From: Sequoia sempervirens | Taxonomy: Eukaryota > Streptophyta > Pinopsida > Cupressales > Cupressaceae | NCBI GenBank assembly: GCA_007258455.2 | Contig: VDFB02373365.1 | Location: 220,566,552-220,630,551 of the forward strand | Length of the DNA: 64,000 nucleotides | Direction of reading: 5' to 3' | Shown: positions 11,801-23,234 of the stretch, one piece after another | How the letters are laid out: each line of letters begins with the position of its first letter | Numbering within the stretch: the stretch's first letter is position 1 | Notes under the pieces: generated by a model | Told to the model about the DNA's origin: nothing | The model's database searches: none | Seen by the model: the letters and a program-made list of their open reading frames with translations, nothing else | Translations under genes and position numbers: made by a program

Positions 11801-13102
11801 TCCTCATGGTCAATAGGAGCAAGGAGAGGATCCAACAATAGATCTACCAACCCAAGGGCCGAAGCCTCTAAAGGAAGAGAGAAAGCCTATTGAAAGTGAT
11901 TAGCAGCTAAAAGACCAATTTGAACAGGATTAGTAACTTTGTCCCTAGCCTAATTTTTTAATATTTTAATCTAATTCCTTTTTCGATGTTTAATAGCTAA
12001 AACATGGAAGAAAGATGTGTTTCGTTCCCCCTCAGCAAGACACTATATTTTGGACTTATGCTTCTAGAAAACCTCTTCTTTCTTTAAATTTTTCTCCCAT
12101 TCCACACACTCCTCCTTCTCCTGTTGGCCCATCAGAATGTTGTTGTCACCATCTTCCATTTTCTTTTGTATCTCACTAAGCTTATCTACCACAACCCATT
12201 TTTGATGGAACACATCACCAAACAGACATTTATTCCACCCCTTAACCATATGTTTGATATGTTTAAGTCTTTGAGAGAGTCTAAACATAGGGGATCCCAA
12301 CACCAGAATGTTCCACGAAACAACAACCTTGTTCCAGAAGTTTAGATGGGAATTCCACATGATTTCAAATTGGAAAGGGAACAGACCAATAGCAAAGTGA
12401 TCAGTTGGGAGTGATAGCAGAGGATTGTGGTCCAAAACCATCCTAGGGAGAGCCAACAAATTAGTATTAAGAAGAGTAGTCCAATTGGGGGATAAAAGGA
12501 ATCGATCAAGGTGGACCTAGATCAAATCAGGCCCAAGTTGATAGTTGGGCCAAGTAAAATCTTGGACATGCAAGCCAATATCAACCAATCCAGTATAATT
12601 TAGAAAGTTGTCCAAACTAGACATAGTGTTAGAATAATCAATTAGTCCCCCATTCTTATCCGATGGGTAAAGGGGAGAGTTAAAATCCCCTACCATCGTC
12701 CATCGACCATCCTTGTTAGTCAATATCCAAATAGAAATCTCCAGCCAAAGGGATTTCCTCGCATTCCTAATATTGGGAGCATAAACATTTATCAAGAACG
12801 AAGAACCCCTAGTGTTAGAGAACTTTATGCCAAGGTAATTCCTGCATTGGAACAATTCAGAGCTAGAAAACTGAGAGGGATTCCAAAGCACCACCAAACC
12901 TCTAGATGCCCCCATTGACATTACTACAAGCAAAGAGAGAATTTGGCCAGATATACTTGGCAATGGGATCAAAAAAAAATTTCTTCATCTTAGTTTCTTG
13001 GAGGAGTAGTATATCTACCTTATGTTTCAAAACATAATTCTTTATGGCCAACTGCTTGTGGGGGCTATTTAACCCTCTCACATTGCAGGATAGGGCTTTC
13101 AT
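8878..13102 (-). pseudogene. LINE ORF2: endonuclease-RT-zf-RVT-RNase H polyprotein
   Basis: Begins with ATG at 13102 and SCNVRGLNSPHKQ plus LLLQETKM, the start of an AP-like endonuclease. Further endonuclease motifs (INVYAPN, MVGDFNSPLYPSDKNGG) follow at about 12800-12640 after a frameshift near 12930. RT motifs: LVPKSKDP and an NRLKPLL segment (11.6-11.4 kb), KLDISKAYDKV (about 11350), RRGIRQGGPLSPYIF (about 11180-11130) and the catalytic FVDDT (about 11030, usual YADDT/FADDT). A zf-RVT-like region with IYWCIWKEKNDRVF lies near 9.6 kb. A plant-type RNase H (GGVIRDCWGNLVVGYA, later FQEGNQVADGFANLGPTW) lies at about 9350-8950. It reverse-transcribes the LINE RNA at the nicked target. Multiple stops and frameshifts inactivate it. 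Confidence 0.85.
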
Positions 13103-14272
13103 TTAGAATTTTTCTTTGAGGACACATCCAATGTCCTATGTTTTCCTATCACAATTTCTTTTGTTGTCTCTCTGAGCCTGGTCATCAGCTGATTGGGTGT
13201 ACCTGGCCTGGAGTCACCACCCACATCCACTTTCTTTTGTTTTCCTTTCTTCTTAGGAGTTGACCGAAACTCTTCTTCCACATTTTGTGCCTAAGATGCA
13301 ACTATCACCACCTCCTTTCTGTGACAGGGTGAAAAAACCTTCTCAACTTCATCCTAGATATTTCACAATCCTCCACACCATTTGGGAATAGAGGTAATAC
13401 CGAGGAATCTCCAGATTCCAGAGAACAACTAGGGTGAGACTCAGAGGGAATCAAATCATCATTAGAGGGAACTAAATCCAAAGACAAAATTGGGATCATA
13501 GGGTCAACAAGCACATGCTTAGCCAGGGACTCAATAATCTTAAGCAGATTTGATTCAAAGGGGAAACCATCTAATGGGATCTCCGCTGAAGGAGCACTGG
13601 GACAGGGGTCATGCCTTATCGAATATTTACAATTTGTAATAAGGTGTCCTGATTTAGCACACTTCTGATAGTATATCACAACATTATCATAGCAAACAGG
13701 TTCAACCCAAGAACCAAAGACAAAACAAAGCTTCACAAAATTGGTTAGGGTCTTGTTAACATCAATGTTAACATAGAAGCTGCAGCAAAGCACGAACTCC
13801 AAACATGATTTAGTGGATAGAGTCCAAGGTGATGAACTGACTGGCGAGAATCCCCATGCACTAAAAGAGACTCATCCCAAAAGATTCTAGAGGGTGATCG
13901 GGGGAGGTGAACTCAAAATATTGTTTCACTGAGAAGGATACCAAAGATTGAAACTCCTCGCTTCCAACTCCGTGATAAGGACAACACATGTTTCCCATAG
14001 ACCCAAGTGCCCGACGAGAGCACAGACACCAAATCAACCTCAGCCGTAAACTTGAATAGAAAGAGACAACTCGCCATAGCGCAAACACCAACACTACCCT
14101 TCAAGCACCATTTAGTAGCAACCCATCTTCGCACCATATCCACAGAGGGCCAAAAGGAGAGAAACTTACCCACTACCGCCAACTCCATGGATGAAGCTAA
14201 CCTCAGGATGAAGCTCTGTAATAGAACCTGCTGCATGCAATCTCCGCAAGAGGACACAAGTGGAGTACCCAT
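13099..14272 (-). pseudogene. LINE ORF1: DUF4283 RNA-binding protein with knuckle
   Basis: The N-terminal part (about 14210-13930) matches DUF4283, with MELAVVGKFLSFWPS, RRWVATKWCLKG, FLFKFTAEVD and VYGKHVLSLSRSW. A degenerate CCHC knuckle (KCAKSGHLITNC) follows at about 13660-13620, with its first Cys region altered. The tail is Ser/Pro-rich, then basic (TPKKKGKQKK near 13240). The protein would coat LINE RNA. The frame shifts between 13913 and 13802. The final TGA overlaps the ORF2 start in an ATGA arrangement at 13102-13099, compatible with termination-reinitiation. Confidence 0.78.
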
Positions 14273-14572
14273 AGGTATGTATCTTTGTTATTAGTCAACA
14301 CATAGCTTCCAACCCTTGTATTAAACGGGAAGCTGTGAAGACACCTCAACATGCCTATTGGCGAAATTCACGGATCCCTAGGAAGGCATACAACACTCTG
14401 CAGGCCCCAAAGATGACGCTTCACATGTCAAAGGGAATCTGTGGGAAGAAGGGGATGGAGGTAGACCAGGGTACCTCATGCATTGTCGACTCATGGCCAA
14501 AGTCAACTAAAACAGGTGCTTTTGAGAGCAGGAGCAGGAAATAGAAGTTACAATAAAACCAAAAGGATACAT

Positions 14573-14589
14573 TAAATATTATAGTTGTT
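14573..14589. repeat. Target-site duplication of the LINE, 5' side copy
   Basis: Identical 17-bp match to 6613-6629. It marks the 5' end of the minus-strand LINE at 14572. Confidence 0.85.
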
Positions 14590-15382
14590 AAGGTTGACCT
14601 TGATCCTAAGTTTAATTCATACTAGATACAATTATGATTGACATAGTTGAAGTTAAGTTTGTTTATCAGAATAAATATTTGTTAAACATGAGAAAATCAT
14701 TTTTTCAAGAACCTTTGTAATTTGATTAGTTAGTTTGAGTTTGATGAAAAATAAAATAAAATAATTTTTCACTAGTTATAAGAAAAAGCAAAATATTTTT
14801 AAGAAAATTAAGTAAATAAAATTGCTAAAAATTAGGTTATAAGAATAAAAAAATTCAATAAATAAAATAACTTAAGATTGATATCTTAGACATTTATTAA
14901 AATATTTATATTAGAAATAACTCCCAAAGAAATAAAAATAACTTTTCAAAGTAAAATAATTTTAAAATAAAATAGCTATTAATATAGATATTTAAAATAC
15001 ATCTTAGTTTAATTTTTTTTTAAAGTAAATATTTCTTCTACATTATTTTTTAAATACAATCAATACATGATGATCCTTTTTTTTTGCTTAATAAGTTGCA
15101 ACCTAGGGTTGCGCCATATACTAATCTTCAGAAAAACTTACATCAGGTTACGGTTGAAGCTCAAATCATTACAAAAACCTAGTAATTATAACAAAGCTTG
15201 GTAGCTACAACAAGCATATGTATGGTCATATATACTATTTATTAAGCTAGATATTCATTAATCTTCATTACCAACAACCTACTCGAGATGGGAAAATTCT
15301 TGCAACCAATCCAAGTTGAAAATTGGTTCTAGGTTGGTTATCCACTTTAAAAACTCTAGCCTTTCCCTGCCTTTGCTCTGTG
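14590..15382. other. AT-rich spacer
   Basis: Strongly AT-rich sequence with many AAATAAAAT-like runs. No gene or identifiable repeat seen. Confidence 0.5.
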
Positions 15383-15806
15383 CTACATCAAGGTGGTGGC
15401 ATGAAATTTGGTGAGGAATGAGAGCCATTCGACCATTGTGACCTCCTCTTTCACCTTTGTGATATCCTTCAACCTAGTAACACCAACACTAGTATGAGCT
15501 GCTTGAACCACCTCCTCTAGTCTACCCAAAAATTTCTTCTTGAAAAAAGACAATGTAAACACTCGCACCATATCTTTCGAATTACCCAGGTTGAGAAAGG
15601 ATACCACAAATTTGGAGGTGATATCAGTGTTCACTCGATAGTGACAGTCATTGATAATAAATTCTTCATGGACAACACCCACTTTACTACCCACAAAATG
15701 AGCCCATTATGTTCTTTAAGCACATAATCTTCAGACGCTTGTCTATGATGGCTCCAAGAAAATCCAATTGTTTACGTAAACTTGCTAGCCTTACAAGAGT
15801 ATCCAT
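15383..15806 (-). pseudogene. Short unidentified ORF downstream of copia-like 3' LTR
   Basis: An ATG at 15806 opens LVRLASLRKQLDFLGAIIDKRL. A frameshift near 15690 then joins the frame running to a stop at 15383 (NDCHYRVNTDITSKFVV, FFKKKFLGRLEEVVQAAHTS). Together about 140 codons without a known domain. The first part looks like an amphipathic helix. It lies beyond the start of element J's 3' LTR and might be in that LTR or in the flank; the other LTR is not found, so this cannot be decided. Confidence 0.3.
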
Positions 15807-16559
15807 TTCTTCTAAGCCTAAAAACTATTGAAATTCTAATGAACCCAAATGAAGTTGCAATCTTCAAAGGATCAACCGAGAAAGATACCATCCACAAGAA
15901 AGTGTTGCAACATGAGTTTGCATGAATATTGAGAATTGATATTGCTCAATGAATTATGAATGAGATATTTTACAATGTACAAGCACTTTGAATATATAGG
16001 CAAGGTGTGATGAGGTATGACAACTACCCTTGATACAAACATTAAATGCTCAATGCAAAAATTATTAAATGCATGAGTTACCTATTAAATGCCTAAATGA
16101 CTAAGTAAATAATGAGACATGGGCCCATTATAACCAACTTCTAGAAATGATATGTAGGACCAACTTAATTCCTAAGAAAACTTATCATGTGAATAGGTTC
16201 CCACTAATAACTAGTTAGGAAATAACCTCATTCACAATAACACCCCTCCATAAGTGCAACTTAGGGAGTGAAATTATTATGCAAATGATGCAAGATCCTA
16301 AATGATAATGCACTATGCAATATGAAAAAGTAATATGGGTCCCATAAACAATACCATGTTAGGTACCCATGCACAACTAATCATGAAACTAATTTCTCAC
16401 AAAAGGAGAAAAGGAGAAAACCCCATCAGACAAAACTACTCTCCAAAAAAGAGACATAAGGAAAATCATGTACAAGTGATAGAATAAGTGATGTATGGAG
16501 GTCTCAAGATCAATACCCTCCAGAACTACATCCATCACATAGATACAATACAATAATCC
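15807..16559 (-). mobile_element. Element J (Ty1/copia-derived), 3' end and 3' LTR
   Basis: On the minus strand, a 3' untranslated stretch leads to a polypurine tract (plus-strand 16243-16254, CCCCTCCATAAG) and an LTR start TGTTATTGTGAA at 16242. The LTR continues to lower coordinates; its end is not defined. Element C is inserted at 16559/16560. The 5' part of J resumes at 24694. Confidence 0.6.
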
Positions 16560-17604
16560 TGAAACATAGAAAAGGAGTGTTCACCCCAAATGGGATTAAT
16601 CAAATGGAGGAACCCAATTTTTGTTGCTATATGTTTCACTCAATTATAAGAGATAAAATGCATAATAACAATCAAAAAACAAACCTAACTTTAAATAACA
16701 ACAAAAAGGAATATTTTTAGATGTTGAAATGATGTGTACCTTTTGGAAAACAGTGTTGTTTCGGGCCTCACTGAGCATTCATTCTCCTAATAGCAAGTGG
16801 GTCCATGTTATGGTTCTAGAAAATCAATTTCATGGTCTTTTTCTTCAATTTTTGCACTCCCAAATCTCAGGTGTTCAGCTCCCAAAAGTTAGAAATAATT
16901 CATGTAGCTTAGTTTTCATGATCTTGCAAGTAAGATGACAACTTTTACAACTTTGGAATCTTGACAACTTTTGCAACTTTTATTCTCTGGACTTTCTCTT
17001 CAATCTAAAACCTGTAATCACACATTAAGAGAGAAGAAAAATTGTTGATTGTTAGAGAATAGGGGTTTTCCTCGGTCAAACCCTATTTTGGTAATTAAAC
17101 CTTATGATGAAATAATGCATAAAGGAAAGATGAATGAACAACAATGTGTAACAACTCACCAATCCTCAATTGAAACCTTGGAATACAAATCTAAAACTTA
17201 GCATGAAATGGCCTCAATGAGTGTAGATCTTGATCATGAACTTGACATAGGATAATGGCTTTGAAGACTTGAACTTGATCACCAATGCTACAACATCACA
17301 TTAGCTCAACAACATGCATGACTTTGACATGATGATATGACCTTCGATTGTTGTAATAAAAATCTAATAAGTTTCCCTTGAATGTCTTCTTGAATGATCT
17401 ATAATGCTCATGTAAAAGTACTCTTGATTGCTTAAGAGTCTTAGATGTTTCTTAGGATGAAACTATGTAAATAGCCTTATATTTATACTTATCTTAAGAT
17501 TTAATCCCAAAATTCAAATAACACAAGCTGGCATCAAATCTAGGATTTAAAATCATTAAAATCCTGCCAAGAATAAGTTTAAAAAGGGGTGTCTTAAGTT
17601 AAGG

Positions 17605-17636
17605 AGGACCCATTCACCATAGGGCGAATGGATCCT
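17605..17636. repeat. Type 1 hairpin module in LTR
   Basis: Arms AGGACCCATTC and GAATGGATCCT around a short loop. Related modules: 17707-17738, 22764-22796, 23450-23481, 32783-32815, 33137-33170, 33963-33996, 34054-34087, 40799-40830, 59617-59648. Confidence 0.7.
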
Positions 17637-17706
17637 AGCATACTTAACTAGGACAATTTTTAGGGATATGAAATAACATGTAAAAAGGGGGTCCTAGGAC
17701 CTAGGA

Positions 17707-17738
17707 AGGACCCATTAGCCAGGTGGTGAATGGGTCCT
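17707..17738. repeat. Type 1 hairpin module in LTR
   Basis: Second copy about 100 bp from the first. Arms AGGACCCATT and AATGGGTCCT. Confidence 0.7.
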
Positions 17739-18100
17739 AGCTCACTAGCCTATGACTCAAACCTTGACAATTTAAGTGTTATGAAACATAATATTAATGA
17801 GTGTCTGGATTTATCCTTTGAAAAATGCAATAAATAAGGCTTGGATTTGAATTTAAGGGGCCAATTAAGGAAAATTAAACCTCAATTAATTAATAAAACC
17901 CTAGATTAGTGTGAAAGTGTAAAGATACACTTTACAACACCCTAAATAAGGCATCATTAAGTCTATTTTATTAAAAAAGGGTCCTAAACTTAATATGAAT
18001 ATGTAAAACACATTACAACACTAAATCAAGGCAACATTAGGTTCATTTATTGTTAATTATTCTCAAATTAAGGAAAATGGATACTTTTTTTGTTACTACA

Positions 18101-18115
18101 TTTTTCCCCCACTTT
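18101..18115 (-). promoter_or_regulatory. Element C polypurine tract
   Basis: Minus strand AAAGTGGGGGAAAAA abuts LTR start TGTAGTAAC. This is the plus-strand DNA primer site of the element. Confidence 0.75.
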
Positions 18116-19365
18116 AGTGAGAGTTTTCCCCATGAAAAAATCACACTAAAGTAGACATTCAAGAAACTTATGTATGCAGCAATGACAAAGATACACAATC
18201 ATACCCTATCAAAGACCAAGAAAAATAAATGAAATTAAAGAATCAAGCATCAACTGTTCCAACATGAATGTGGAACATGACGGTTTTTCCAAAACAAGGA
18301 TTAAGCTTCGACAGTCTGTCCAACATGATGTGGACTAGGTCTAGATTGTTTGTTTGTAAGATGTGTGCTCACTCTGGGGTAGTGGAATCTTAGGCCATCC
18401 ACTAGGTGAGTATCCTTAAAAGGTGGAAAATGAGAGAATCATATCAGCCTCCCATACCATACCGAAGTTATCCTCCTGACAACTTTGATAAGGCAACACA
18501 ATGCTAGATTATTTTGAATGTTATGTCTATAGGTTTTTGTTCAAGGGGATCTTGCTTCGTGTAAGGTCTTCTTCTTAGGGAAAATTGTGCCTAATATCTC
18601 CAAGAGAGGAAAAGCCAAGAATATTATATTTCCACTTATGGGATGCCTCGTTTCACATCATGCTACTAAGGGAAATCGTACACTTAGAAATATCACATTC
18701 TTGGAGGACGTCAAACGCAATGACACCACCAAGAAAATGACACATCACAAGAAAGAAAATCACACCATGAAATATGCAAGATGTTAAAATATGTCATTGA
18801 TGTATGCCACCATTTTAAAGCAGTTGCTAACACCATTGTTGTGGGAAACTAATTTAAAGTAGCCAATGTTGTCTCCTAATACATGAGAGCTTTCCTCAGA
18901 AAACCCTATGCCAAGTCATATGTTTCTGAAATAAAGCTACACCGTGAACAAGGAGAGAGGTTTTTCCCCCAATTAAACATAGGGGATCTATGGATTCAGG
19001 GTTAGTATGTCTTTGCTACAATGTTGTCATAAATCTCGAAACTATCATCATTCCCCATATACTCATAGAACTAGAAGAATGACACAAAGAGAGAGAAAAC
19101 AAAGAAAAATCCTTTCGGTTCAACATGGAAGAGACCTAAATGTCTCAATTCCTTGTGCCATCCCCAAAAGGAAAACACAAGACAAAGAAAAGATAAAATG
19201 TTCACGAGATAGAGAAGAATGTAGATACATATAGAGGAATGCACAAATAGAGAGATACATCAAATGAAATTGCACAAGGGATCACATTACGCACATGAAA
19301 TCACATAAAGAAACATGAAAAATAAAACCAAGAAAAATACTAGTAAGGCACATGCAAGTCAACCT
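18116..19365 (-). repeat. Element C conserved non-coding block before the polypurine tract
   Basis: This ~1.25-kb block has no coding sequence but is clearly similar to 34467-35700 (element D) and to 42400-44600 (element B). It holds one copy of a CTCACT...CACTAGGTGAG unit (about 18360-18410) and one copy of the ACATGGAAGAGAC...CCCCAAAAGG unit (about 19118-19180), both amplified in B. Confidence 0.65.
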
Positions 19366-20990
19366 ATAGTAGGTCGTTTGCATCCCAATCTCGATCGATA
19401 TAAACAAAAGGTGGAAAACTAGCCAAAGGGACAACAACAAGTGTTGAACTAGGGGAAGTACCAAGTTCAACACCCTTATTAGGAGATTTTCATTTAAGCT
19501 CATAGAAGAGGAAAATAATGTATTTAATTCATTATGCACTTGTTCATCAATTTTTACAATGCCATTATCATCTAGATTAATCACAATAGGAGGTCAAATG
19601 CTAATTTCTCTTGAAGGTTCTTGTTTACATTGCAGCGAGGGTATAGAGTCATCATGCAATTCTTCAGGTAACTTCGGATTTTGATTTTATTTCTTCTTTT
19701 CTTCTTGATTTTGTAACATACGAGCAATAACATGACATCTACACCTACGCTCTCGAGCATTTTGGTTTCAAATACAATCAATTATCAGTTTCTATTTGTG
19801 TGGGAGCAGGTTTTTCAACCATATGTTTCCTTTCTTCCTTTGGGGGAAGAATGAAAGGAACCATAGGAGCTTGTTGAACCAATTTATCTTTAGCTTTGGA
19901 AACTTGTTTAATTTTAGGAGGCACAATGAGATTGTTTTGGTTGTCTCTTGGTCTCTTGTAGGAAATTGCAGGAGGTTTTGTCATAGGTTGCTCTTGAATT
20001 TTTGGAAGGACTTTCAGTTCAATCATTGTTTCATCAAGGATAGGTGGCTCAATCATGGGTTGAGGCATATTTCTAAGGGATAATTCTGCTATATGATTTT
20101 CCTTGAACTTTTGATATGATTTGAAAAATAAGTCCTCTCGAGGTCAAATATGTTTCAAATACGATCGGACCAAAAGAAATCCAATGAATAGTTTCCTTGG
20201 GAAGACACAAGATTAAACCCACTATGGTGCACAGTAAAGATATCATTGCCAAAGGGAAATTTTAAACATTTATGCACAACCAAGGGAATGAAATTCATGG
20301 AGCAAAGCCAAGGATAGCCTAACTTCACACGAAATTGGTCCGATTGCGGGATGATGGTGAATGATACATTTAATGTTTTCGGTCCAACTTTTAAAGGGAT
20401 ATCTATCGATCCAATCTTAGGAAAAGCAAAACCATTATGCGTCTTGATCCATGCTTTTGGTTTATCATATGTATCTTGATAGAGTTCATGCACAAATAGG
20501 AATTTTTCAGTGATCACATTCTCTCCACAAACGAGATCAATCAATATCCCATTAGTGGGCTTGTTATTGATTCTTCTAGCTATGTAAAGAGGACCATCGG
20601 GTGCATGTTTAAGTATTTCTTTTTATGAGAAAGCAATATCAAGAGGCATTTTGGTTGAGCCCTTACAAGGTCTAGCTTCAATAAATGCTACTAGTTCATC
20701 TATATTTTCATCCTTTATGTTTTTATCATCCATGTCAACATTCATCACATCATTCTTTATTTCACTAGCTTTAACAAATGAGATAGTGTGCTTCGGCATG
20801 GGATTTGTAAAGATTTGTAAATTTTGGTTAGGAGGAGCTATAGACTTATTGTCTTGATCATTCACACCTCCAATTTGTAGATGATTAGAATCGATAAGGT
20901 CTTACACAAGATGTTTAAGACGCTTACAATATTCCATACCATGTCCATTTTTTCGGTGGTAATGGAAAGAAGAGTTTTGTCAAAAGTCTA
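19366..20990 (-). pseudogene. Element C knuckle and protease-like region
   Basis: Begins with a knuckle-like motif (RKNGHGMEYCKRLKHLV, about 20960-20910). The ORF at 20544-20155 has VKLGYPWLCSM, a position resembling the LGRPWL of retroviral-type aspartic proteases, and a following FPFGND segment. The tail is Pro/Lys-rich with KRPRDNQNNLIVPPK (about 19980-19930). Stops and frameshifts divide the region. No catalytic D-S/T-G triad is clear, so protease identity rests on the LG-PWL motif and position. Element D carries the same region at 37071-37640. Confidence 0.55.
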
Positions 20991-21414
20991 CGGTAAATGG
21001 TAGATTAGGATCACGCTCTTTAACAGGAGGTAAGGAAAGCATATTATTTTCAATGATCCATAACATGATATTATGAATGGTATTGGGTAGGGGGGTGAAA
21101 TTTCTATTCCTATCCCCAAAGGAAAAAGAATTTGTTTCCTTTATAATAGCCACACATGTGTGGTTATCAATTTGTTGACTTGGTTGAGAGGAGTTAAGTT
21201 GTAAAAAGCCCCTATTTTTCTTCTTGAAAGGTTGGTAATTATTTTGAGTTTTGGATTCAGAATTTTCAGGACGACTAGGGGGATTTTTTGCATCATGACT
21301 ATAAGTCGTATTTTGATTATCACAAAGGGTTGTACATAAATGTGTAAAGGATAGGAATCTCAACATTTAAAGTTTGATTTGGAGTTTGTTTTGTAGGTTG
21401 AAAATAAACATTCA

Positions 21415-22306
21415 CTAAAGGTCGGTATCAGGAATCTTAATGTTTACTTGTGAATAAAGTGTTTGGTATCTTGCTATGAAATCAGTCACTTTCTTTTCAT
21501 CCTTTTGTTTACATGTCATTAAATCAGCTAGGGTCATCTTGGGACCCATGTGAGTGTGGAAGTGGTTGTAGAAGGCATGAAAAATCTCATTGAATGAACC
21601 GATTGAATTATTCAGCAAGGAAGAGATCCACTCTAAAGTAGTATCCTTCAATGATCTAGGGAATAGTTTAGCCAAAACTTTATCTTCAAAGATGAAATCA
21701 ATACATAAAGCTGTAAAAGCAGAAACATGGCTAATAGGATTTCCTTTCCTGCCACATTTCTCAAATCGGGGAACCTCTATACCTTTTGGCATTTGTGCTC
21801 TCAATGTCTCCAACAATAACAAATTGGTTTTGATGTATTGTTAAGGTTGACCATTGTTGTTTTGACTGAGGGTTGCAACTTGTTGTTGAATGGATGACAT
21901 GGTTTGCATAAGTGTGTAAGGATATCATCATTGTTATTGTAAGGTGGAGGGGAATAATGTGGAGTGGTGTACGTATGCGGAGGGAAATTGAATTGTAATT
22001 TTGTGGGGGTGGATGGTTGAGGAGATATTGTGCTCGAATGCACAAAGCTAGAAGGATTCCCTGTGGAAATACCTAAGGATGTGTTCACATTGCTAGTAGG
22101 TTGAATGGTTGTGGTAGGTTGAGTAATAGTGTATGTAGGAATGGAAATGGGTATTGTAAAGGAGGAATTGAAGTTCCACCTTGGCTTTGAGTACACCCCA
22201 AAGCTTGAGTAGAACTAGTGATGGTAGGGATGGTATTGTTAACATTAAGCACATTAGTTGTAGTTAGTGAAGTCAGGGGAAATGAAGTATGCATACTATG
22301 GTCCAT
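21415..22306 (-). pseudogene. Element C gag
   Basis: The N-terminal part (22306-21850) is Pro/Thr/Ser-rich in shifting frames. The 21822-21415 frame resembles the retrotransposon gag core: HVSAFTALCIDFIF, KLFPRSLKDTTLEWISSL, FNEIFHAFYNHF and ADLMTCKQKDEKKVTDFI, the usual FP-SL-G-A--W pattern. It would form the particle. The knuckle lies downstream at about 20930. Interrupted by at least two stops. Confidence 0.65.
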
Positions 22307-23220
22307 AGAGGGTTGATTACCAACACTAAATTAGGAAGAGAGATAGAAAACCCAAGATCCATGATGAATGGTATATCGTGGGATGACATGAGCTGCAAAC
22401 TACATCTAAAAATAGTATTGCTAATAGGACACCAAGTTGTAAAGCTCATACAAGTTTTACAAACTTAATGTGCAAACCCAAAATGGAAAGAGGCTTGAAA
22501 TGCAATGCAAGGTCGTAGAATGAAAAGCAATTTTTAGATTCTAAATAAGGTAATTTGATGATTACACTATGCAACAATTTGAAAAAAAAAATTGTAAATG
22601 CAATTTTGAATTTAGACAATGCACTAAATGAATCAAATTAAGCTAGATATAATGAAGTAAATGAAACATAAATTAAACAAACTGAAATAGAGATCTGACA
22701 ACAACAAACCAAAGTACAAAAATAAAGATTTTAATTTCTAGAAATACAGATTTAGGTCTGATTAGGGACTCATTAGCTAGGTGGAAAATCGGTCCTAGAT
22801 TATGGTTTTGAAACTAATTTTTATGGATTTCTAAGCTTTTCTAATGATTTTTAGGTTTAGGTCTGCTACAGTAAGTTTCAAGTTCAAATTTTTATAAATG
22901 CAATGTGAAATGTAAGTTGAAAATGTGACAAAATGATGAATTACAAGACCTAGTTTGATATGCAATTTTGTTTTCAATTTTCAAATGCAAGTTCATGTGA
23001 TCTAAATGATATGCAAGATGACTAATTTTTTTGTATTTTTCAGATTTAAAGAATGCAAACAATGCAATTCTAAAACCCTATATGAGATTTAAAGTTGAAT
23101 GCAAACTAAGAAACTTTAAATGAGATCTAATTCAATGAAAATGAGTGCAAATGAATGTAAGATCTAATCTAAGATGAAAAGGGAGAATCCAAAATTAGAA
23201 AACTACAATGCTCAAGAAAT
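22307..23220 (-). other. Element C leader between 5' LTR and gag
   Basis: Non-coding AT-rich leader containing one type 1 hairpin (22764-22796). No ORF supported. Confidence 0.55.
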
Positions 23221-23231
23221 CAAGTTCGCCA
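23221..23231 (-). promoter_or_regulatory. Element C candidate primer-binding site
   Basis: Plus-strand CAAGTTCGCCA (minus TGGCGAACTTG), three bases inside the 5' LTR. It ends in CCA as a tRNA 3' end should. The tRNA is not identified. Confidence 0.45.
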
Positions 23232-23234
23232 AAA

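Larger units (their letters stand above)
6630..14572 (-). mobile_element. L1-type LINE with three ORFs, full length, decayed
   Basis: A non-LTR retrotransposon on the minus strand. It is flanked by a perfect 17-bp duplication and ends in a short A-rich tail (minus strand ATATTATCAAAA) immediately before the left copy. Order 5'-3': leader, ORF1 (DUF4283 and knuckle), ORF2 (endonuclease, reverse transcriptase, zf-RVT, RNase H), then an additional ORF3 and a 3' UTR (6640-6800). At about 7.9 kb it is longer than a usual plant L1 because of ORF3. Frameshifts and stops are scattered throughout, so this copy cannot act alone. The flanking duplication shows that ORF3 was inserted as part of the element. 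Confidence 0.85.
16560..18100 (-). repeat. Element C left LTR (3' LTR)
   Basis: Direct repeat of 23235-24693. Contains two short near-palindromes (17605-17636, 17707-17738). The minus-strand end is TGTAGTAAC. Confidence 0.8.
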
